DNA of 24,457 nt from a virus: positions 1-24,457 of IMG/VR virus record IMGVR_UViG_3300028925_003923. One strand, given 5' to 3'. Both the position numbers and the translations under genes were made by a program. Positions 20,330 through 24,457 of this stretch are shown one piece after another (position 1 is the first letter of the stretch; every line of letters starts with the position of its first letter). The notes beneath the pieces are model-generated. The model ran no database searches. It was not told where the DNA came from and saw only the letters and a program-made list of their open reading frames with translations.

Positions 20330-22006
20330 ATGAAGCGCCTATTCCTAGACATAGAGACAGATGGGTTTAACCCTACCCGCATATGGTGCGTGGGTACAGT
20401 AATGGTAGAGGACAACAAGGATGGTACTACAACTGAAACCTCTAAGTTATTCAGCGAGGGAGAAAGAAATCTCTTCACAACTCTTGCGGCACAAGCGGAT
20501 AAAGTTATTGGGCATAACGCTATTCAGTTTGACTTTCGGATACTTGATCTTCTTTGGGGTATACGTTTTGAACCAGAGCAGATGCTCGACACACTGGTCC
20601 TCTCTCAACTTGCAAACCCAGTCAGAGAAGGAGGTCATTCCCTTGAAGCATGGGGTAGGAAGCTCTCTTTCCCAAAGGTAGAGTTTGATCCTTCCCTTTT
20701 CTCCCAAGGGTACACGGAGGAGATGGGGCTGTACTGTATGCAGGACATCAAGCTGACCTGTAAGTTATACAAGGTACTGATCAAAGAACTACACAAGTTC
20801 AGCGGAGATTCCATCAAGCTAGAGCACCGCATCCGCATGATACTAAGTGAACAGGAACTCAACGGCTTTGCCCTTGACCAGGAGAACGCTTGCATACTGG
20901 TGGCAGAACTGAGCGATGAACTGGTGCAGATAAAGGAAGATATGCAGAAGGTGTTCCCTCCCACCAAGGTACAGATGAAGACCAAGGTGAAGTATATTCC
21001 CTTCAACCCAGGGTCACGTAAGCAGGTGGGAGAGCGACTGATGGAGAAGGGTTGGGTACCAGTGAAGAAGACTGACCTGGGTACCCCCGTGCTAGACGAG
21101 GGCGTGCTCTCTAAGATTGACATGGAAGAGGCACAGATAGTTGGAAGGTACATGATGCTCCAGAAGAGGATCGCACAGATTAACTCTTGGATAGACGCCG
21201 TTCACCCCCTGACAGGGAGGGTACACGGTAAGGTACTGACCCTTAGAACTATCACAGGGCGCATGGCGCACGCATCTCCTAACATGGCCCAGGTGCCAGC
21301 TGTCTACTCACCCTACGGGGAGGAGTGCAGGAGCCTATGGGTACCATCCAACGCAAGGAAGCAGAATCTTGTGGGAATAGATGCATCCTCCATTGAACTC
21401 AGGATGCTGTGCCACTACATGAACGATCCAGAGTACACAGAGATCGTGGTCTCCGGTGACATACACACAGCTAACCAAGAGAGAGCAGGTCTAAGCTCGC
21501 GCTCCCAAGCAAAAACATTTATCTATGCATTTCTCTACGGGGCCGGTGCTGCCAAGATAGGGAGCATAGTGGAGGGTAGTGCCCAGGCCGGACAGGCACT
21601 GATAGATAATTTTCTAGAGGCTACCCCGGCCCTGAACAGAGAAAGGCAGCGGGTTATCCTACTGGCAGAGAAAGACGGGGTACTCAGGGGCCTCGACGGT
21701 AGGCTACTGTGGATCAGGTCACCGCACGCTGCACTTAACACCCTGTTACAGGGAGCCGCAGCAGTGGTGATGAAGAGAGCACTCCTAATCTTTCACAAGG
21801 AGTTGGCGGCTTCGCCTTGTGCAGGGAAGGCAAAGTTTGTTGCAAATGTTCACGACGAGTGGCAGTTAGAGGTTGACAAGCCCTTGTCAGATATGGTAGG
21901 TACTATGGGAATAGATAGTATCAAGCAAGCAGGAGAATACTACAAATTAAAATGCCCACTGGGAGGCGAGTACAACGTAGGTTCCAACTGGGCAGAGACA
22001 CACTAA
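20330..22006 (+). CDS. DNA polymerase I family A, with 3'-5' exonuclease
   Basis: A 558-residue replicative polymerase. The exonuclease domain has DIETDG (D7, E9), GHNAIQFDF (N63, D68) and YCMQD (Y135, D139), so proofreading should be active. The polymerase domain has motif A VGIDASSIELR (D351), motif B RSQAKTFIYAFLYG (R391, K395, Y399, Y403) and motif C ANVHDEWQ (H508, D509, E510). No 5'-3' exonuclease domain is attached. The residue equivalent to E. coli Phe762 is Y399, as in T7 polymerase. It is shorter than T7 gp5 (704), lacking most of the inserted loops. A GC hairpin repeat (21805-21816) encodes part of LAASPCAGK just before motif C. Confidence 0.92.
   Translation: MKRLFLDIETDGFNPTRIWCVGTVMVEDNKDGTTTETSKLFSEGERNLFTTLAAQADKVIGHNAIQFDFRILDLLWGIRFEPEQMLDTLVLSQLANPVREGGHSLEAWGRKLSFPKVEFDPSLFSQGYTEEMGLYCMQDIKLTCKLYKVLIKELHKFSGDSIKLEHRIRMILSEQELNGFALDQENACILVAELSDELVQIKEDMQKVFPPTKVQMKTKVKYIPFNPGSRKQVGERLMEKGWVPVKKTDLGTPVLDEGVLSKIDMEEAQIVGRYMMLQKRIAQINSWIDAVHPLTGRVHGKVLTLRTITGRMAHASPNMAQVPAVYSPYGEECRSLWVPSNARKQNLVGIDASSIELRMLCHYMNDPEYTEIVVSGDIHTANQERAGLSSRSQAKTFIYAFLYGAGAAKIGSIVEGSAQAGQALIDNFLEATPALNRERQRVILLAEKDGVLRGLDGRLLWIRSPHAALNTLLQGAAAVVMKRALLIFHKELAASPCAGKAKFVANVHDEWQLEVDKPLSDMVGTMGIDSIKQAGEYYKLKCPLGGEYNVGSNWAETH
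21805..21820. repeat. Dispersed GC hairpin repeat, copy 2
   Basis: GGCGGCTTCGCCTTGT; GGCG and CGCC form a 4-bp stem around GCTT. It shares 15 bases with 10053-10067 and is in frame within the polymerase gene, before motif C. Confidence 0.6.
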
Positions 22007-22035
22007 GAACTAAGCAAAGCGTAGGAGGTAGCTTT

Positions 22036-22266
22036 ATGATAACACTGATGGTAGTGATGGGCTTATTTGGATTGAATAACCAAGAGTATCTTGACAAGGT
22101 AGAAGAGCAAGTGGACAAGGGCTACACCTGGGAGTACCAGGGGTACACTCCTTGGAGCCAGAAGAAGTCTCTCTCTATCCTCATAGAACCACAGTCGGAA
22201 CCTTTTACAGATGACTTTCCTCCTTACATTTTATTTAAACTTACCAAACCAGAGGAGAACAAGTAG
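22036..22266 (+). CDS. Small phage protein, unknown
   Basis: A 76-residue protein with a hydrophobic start (MITLMVVMGLFGL), too short and followed by NNQEYLDK to be a confident membrane segment. A polar, aromatic body follows (GYTWEYQGYTPWSQKKSLSI). An ideal AGGAGG lies 7 bases before the ATG at 22036; the same frame opens earlier inside the polymerase gene but without support. The next gene begins directly after its stop. Not recognised. Confidence 0.6.
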   Translation: MITLMVVMGLFGLNNQEYLDKVEEQVDKGYTWEYQGYTPWSQKKSLSILIEPQSEPFTDDFPPYILFKLTKPEENK

Positions 22267-22533
22267 ATGGATAATAATGAGCAGATAAAGATACTGGAGA
22301 ACAACGTATCTGAGGTGACGACGCAGTTGTATAACTCTTACGCACGGATAGCAGAGCTAACAAAGGAGAAGCAGGCCCTTGAACAACAGCGAGATGACCT
22401 GATGCACCACCAGCTATCAGCCAGTGAGATCACCAGCAAAGGAAAAAAAGTATTGACAACCTATGTAGAAGATGCTATGAACCTTAACATCAAAACATTC
22501 CAGAATATTCTGGGTAAACTTAAAGGAGCTTGA
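22267..22533 (+). CDS. Coiled-coil protein, unknown
   Basis: An 88-residue protein. Residues about 3-50 form a heptad-like coiled coil (IKILENNVSEVTTQLYNSY, then ARIAELTKEKQALEQQRDDL). The C-terminus looks like a short helical domain with VLTTYVEDAMNLNIKTFQNIL. It sits between the polymerase and the OB-fold-type gene; a scaffolding or accessory replication role is possible. The ATG abuts the previous stop. Ribosome site GAGGAG lies 10 bases upstream. Confidence 0.6.
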   Translation: MDNNEQIKILENNVSEVTTQLYNSYARIAELTKEKQALEQQRDDLMHHQLSASEITSKGKKVLTTYVEDAMNLNIKTFQNILGKLKGA

Positions 22534-22537
22534 GACC

Positions 22538-23056
22538 ATGCCAATTGTACAAGGTACAGCTTACTGGGCAAAACTTGATCCAACCTCACCAGCACAGAAG
22601 TATCAGACTACTTCTAAGGAAGACACTGAATGGTGCCTTGACCTGGGGCTTGACAAGAAAGCAGTGAAGCTGATAGAGGGCATGAACCCCTCGGCCTCTG
22701 TCAAGGACGGTAAGAAGAAGAACCATGCCAGCGGTGGACCGTTCTTTAAGTTCAAGAAGAATGCTTTCACCCGTGACGGTAAGGACCTCCCGGCACCTCG
22801 CCTTGTGGATGTACACAAGAAAGATATCTCTGGCACCGCCATTGGTAACGGGAGCACGGTCAATGTTCTCTTCCGCGCCAAACAGCTGGAAGAAGGACAG
22901 TGGGCAGGTAAGAGTGTGTTCTACCTCGACGCTGTACAGGTTCTTGAACTGGTACCTTACGACGGCCCAGCGCAGGAAGACTTCTCCGTTGTTGACAGCG
23001 GGTACGTGGGAGAAGAAGATTTCTCTGCGGAGACTACTGAAGACAAAGGTCTCTAG
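22538..23056 (+). CDS. Single-stranded-DNA-binding-like protein
   Basis: A 172-residue protein that probably coats single-stranded DNA in replication. The core is beta-rich with aromatics and basic residues (GTAYWAKLDP, GGPFFKFKKNAFTRDG, STVNVLFRAKQL, SVFYLDAVQVLELVPYD), as in OB-fold proteins of T7 gp2.5 type. The tail from about 146 is acidic (QEDFS, GEEDFSAETTED), the usual docking tail of phage SSBs, though it ends in KGL rather than an aromatic residue. Its position between polymerase and nuclease agrees. No sequence signature fixes the family, so the call rests on fold, tail and context. Confidence 0.72.
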   Translation: MPIVQGTAYWAKLDPTSPAQKYQTTSKEDTEWCLDLGLDKKAVKLIEGMNPSASVKDGKKKNHASGGPFFKFKKNAFTRDGKDLPAPRLVDVHKKDISGTAIGNGSTVNVLFRAKQLEEGQWAGKSVFYLDAVQVLELVPYDGPAQEDFSVVDSGYVGEEDFSAETTEDKGL

Positions 23057-23059
23057 GAG

Positions 23060-23908
23060 ATGACAGGTAGCAAGATTAGTTCTCTTCTGGTGGACATCAA
23101 CAATCGTTTAGAAGAGGGTACGGGACCAGACAAGGCTAATCTTGCTACCTTTCTGGAAGAAATAAAGGAGGTGATGGAGAACTTTTTTGAAGAAGATGTT
23201 AACCGTGACAACAGAGGTAAGCTAAGACTATCAGCTGTTGGAAAGGAGGACAGGAAGCTCTGGTACGATTACCACGGGTACGATAAGGAACCTCTGGGCA
23301 CAGATACAAGGATCAAGTTCTGCTTTGGTAATCTGCTAGAGGCTTTCGTTCTCCTCCTTGTCAAAGAGGCAGGGCACAAGGTGACAGAGTGTCAGAAAGA
23401 AGTGACAGTGGGTAGTGTCAAGGGTCACATAGACTGTCTGATAGACGGGGAGTTAGTAGATGTTAAGTCTGCCTCACCGTATGGGTTTAAAAAGTTTAAG
23501 GACGGGAGCATTCTCAAGGGTGACGATCCCTTTGGTTACATGTACCAGCTAAGTTCCTACGGTAAAGCATTGAAGAAAAAGATAGGGTACTTCTTGTCCA
23601 TTGACAAGAGCGGAGGTGGTCTCAACCTACTAGAGGTACCACTGGACAGGGTGGACCCGGTGCAAAGAATAGGGTACCTGAAAGAGATCATGCCCCATGA
23701 ACTACCACCTTCCAGGTGCTACTCAGAGGTAACAGAGTCATCAGGTAATAGAAAGCTAGGCTTCAACTGTAAGTACTGCGACTTCAAGTCAAAGTGCTGG
23801 GAAGATTCTAATAATGGTCAAGGTCTCAGGAAGTATAACTATGCCAGAGGACCTGAGTACTTCACGCATGTACAGAGGGAACCCAGAGTAGAGGAGGATT
23901 TCTTTTGA
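23060..23908 (+). CDS. PD-(D/E)XK nuclease, Cas4/RecB-like with putative Fe-S cluster
   Basis: A 282-residue exonuclease-type protein. The active site reads GHIDC (D125), then ELVDVKSAS (D134, K136), with MYQLSSYGKAL (161-171) as the following helix. Upstream FCFGNLLEAF (C88, E94) and near the end CKYCDFKSKC (C237, C240, C246) give the one-plus-three Cys layout (C-x2-C-x5-C at the end) of Cas4 and AddB enzymes that hold a 4Fe-4S cluster; C220 is a further Cys. No helicase domain is attached. It follows the SSB-like gene by 3 bases and would act in end processing or recombination of replicating phage DNA, the role of T7 gp6. It overlaps the next gene by 4 bases. Confidence 0.8.
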   Translation: MTGSKISSLLVDINNRLEEGTGPDKANLATFLEEIKEVMENFFEEDVNRDNRGKLRLSAVGKEDRKLWYDYHGYDKEPLGTDTRIKFCFGNLLEAFVLLLVKEAGHKVTECQKEVTVGSVKGHIDCLIDGELVDVKSASPYGFKKFKDGSILKGDDPFGYMYQLSSYGKALKKKIGYFLSIDKSGGGLNLLEVPLDRVDPVQRIGYLKEIMPHELPPSRCYSEVTESSGNRKLGFNCKYCDFKSKCWEDSNNGQGLRKYNYARGPEYFTHVQREPRVEEDFF

Positions 23909-24457
23909 GCGCCGCACCTAGACCTGACCAGTCTATTATATTATCTTACCAAGAGTGTAAGTTCTGTTCTTCTCACAACGGTTTTGTCTTCTATGACAGC
24001 CACGGTTACTGTTACACTTGTAATGAAGTATGGTTTGGAGAAGACTACGATCAAGCACTGGAGGACATGAACGAAATGCACTGGACTTTTAGAGATGACA
24101 AGACACGGGTCTCTGACCCAGAGGAATACTTTGGTTTTGTTTACCTGATCACCAACAAGAAGAACCAGAGGAAGTACGTGGGGTGTAAGCAGTACTGGCA
24201 GATGCGTCATAGGAAAAGGTATAAGCCTTCCAACTGGAAAGTATACACCTCTTCCTCCAAGGAACTGTGCGCTGACATAGAGAAGATCGGGAAGAGAAAC
24301 TTTAAGTTTGAGATCATACAAGAGTACACGACCAAGCGAGGCCTGCACTACTACGAGCAGTACTACCAGATGAAGCACCATGTGCTCACCGCTGTGCTAG
24401 AGGGAACAGACCAGAAGGAATACTATAACAAGAACGTAGGAGGAGTCAGGTTCTATG
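23905..24457 (+). CDS. GIY-YIG endonuclease with primase-like N-terminal zinc ribbon (partial)
   Basis: 184 codons are visible and the gene is open at the right edge. The start is TTG at 23905, overlapping the previous stop (TTGA), with GGAGGA 6 bases upstream. Residues 18-39 are a zinc ribbon, C18-x2-C21 and C36-x2-C39, around VFYDSHGYC. From about 75 the GIY-YIG nuclease core follows: GFVYLITN (77-84), KYVGCK (90-95), WKVYTSSS, and the metal-binding Glu in HYYEQYYQMKHH (E151). The motif pair is complete. The ribbon closely resembles that of the primase at 18501. Such nucleases in phages are often homing enzymes or DNA-processing factors; the role here is unknown. The gene lies in the replication operon directly after the exonuclease. 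Confidence 0.78.
   Translation, partial: MSAAPRPDQSIILSYQECKFCSSHNGFVFYDSHGYCYTCNEVWFGEDYDQALEDMNEMHWTFRDDKTRVSDPEEYFGFVYLITNKKNQRKYVGCKQYWQMRHRKRYKPSNWKVYTSSSKELCADIEKIGKRNFKFEIIQEYTTKRGLHYYEQYYQMKHHVLTAVLEGTDQKEYYNKNVGGVRFY

Noticed and set aside
22455-22483. TTGACA with TATGAA at 17 bases before the SSB-like gene
   Set aside because: It lies within a gene, the -10 is weak, and it lacks the extended -35 seen in the other two promoters.
23941-24381. Minus-strand frame of 146 codons
   Set aside because: It is antisense to the GIY-YIG gene, which has clear motifs and a ribosome site. The translation is a hydrophobic shadow.

Overview
The window is part of the genome of a double-stranded DNA tailed bacteriophage. 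It holds a complete leftward packaging and capsid module (small and large terminase, portal, scaffold, major capsid protein, head-tail adaptor) and a rightward replication module (primase-helicase, family A DNA polymerase, single-strand-binding-like protein, Cas4/RecB-like nuclease). Shine-Dalgarno sites of the AGGAG type precede most genes, as expected for a bacterial host, but the host itself cannot be named. The portal, adaptor, capsid and replication types fit a lytic, probably short-tailed (podovirus-like) phage of the kind common in marine samples. That assignment rests on remembered family resemblance, not on a search. No integrase, repressor, tRNA, CRISPR array or phage RNA polymerase is visible.

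Left half, 1-12271, all on the minus strand and read from 12271 downwards: terS, terL, a 51-residue basic protein, an 828-residue portal, a GH24 lysozyme-domain protein, two small proteins, a phage GroES-like co-chaperonin, scaffold, a 160-residue protein, a decoration-like protein, the major capsid protein, two beta-rich virion-type proteins, the head-tail adaptor, and a basic protein with a pentapeptide-repeat tail that runs off the left edge. Two intrinsic terminators, one after the capsid gene and one after the next gene, would step expression down along the operon. Tail genes are not in the window and presumably lie further left.

Centre, about 12272-15430: a control region and an accessory island. 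It holds an AT-rich, repeat-bearing intergenic stretch, two strong leftward terminators around a tiny gene, an unrecognised leftward gene of about 261 residues, a large dyad and tandem-repeat region at the point of divergence, and the first rightward genes. The first of these belongs to a widespread uncharacterised phage family with a conserved Cys cluster. The island is visibly enriched in CCGG relative to both flanks, which suggests separate ancestry.

Right half, 15435-24457, all on the plus strand: small early-type proteins, a DUF932 protein, two sigma70-like promoters that share an extended -35 region, a run of small genes, then primase-helicase and PolA, each preceded by a tiny single-span membrane protein. 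These are followed by a coiled-coil protein, an OB-fold-type protein with an acidic tail, a PD-(D/E)XK nuclease with a putative iron-sulfur Cys set, and a partial GIY-YIG nuclease that carries a primase-like zinc ribbon and starts at TTG. The polymerase has Tyr at the position equivalent to E. coli Pol I Phe762, as in T7 polymerase, which fits its pairing with a gp4-type primase-helicase.
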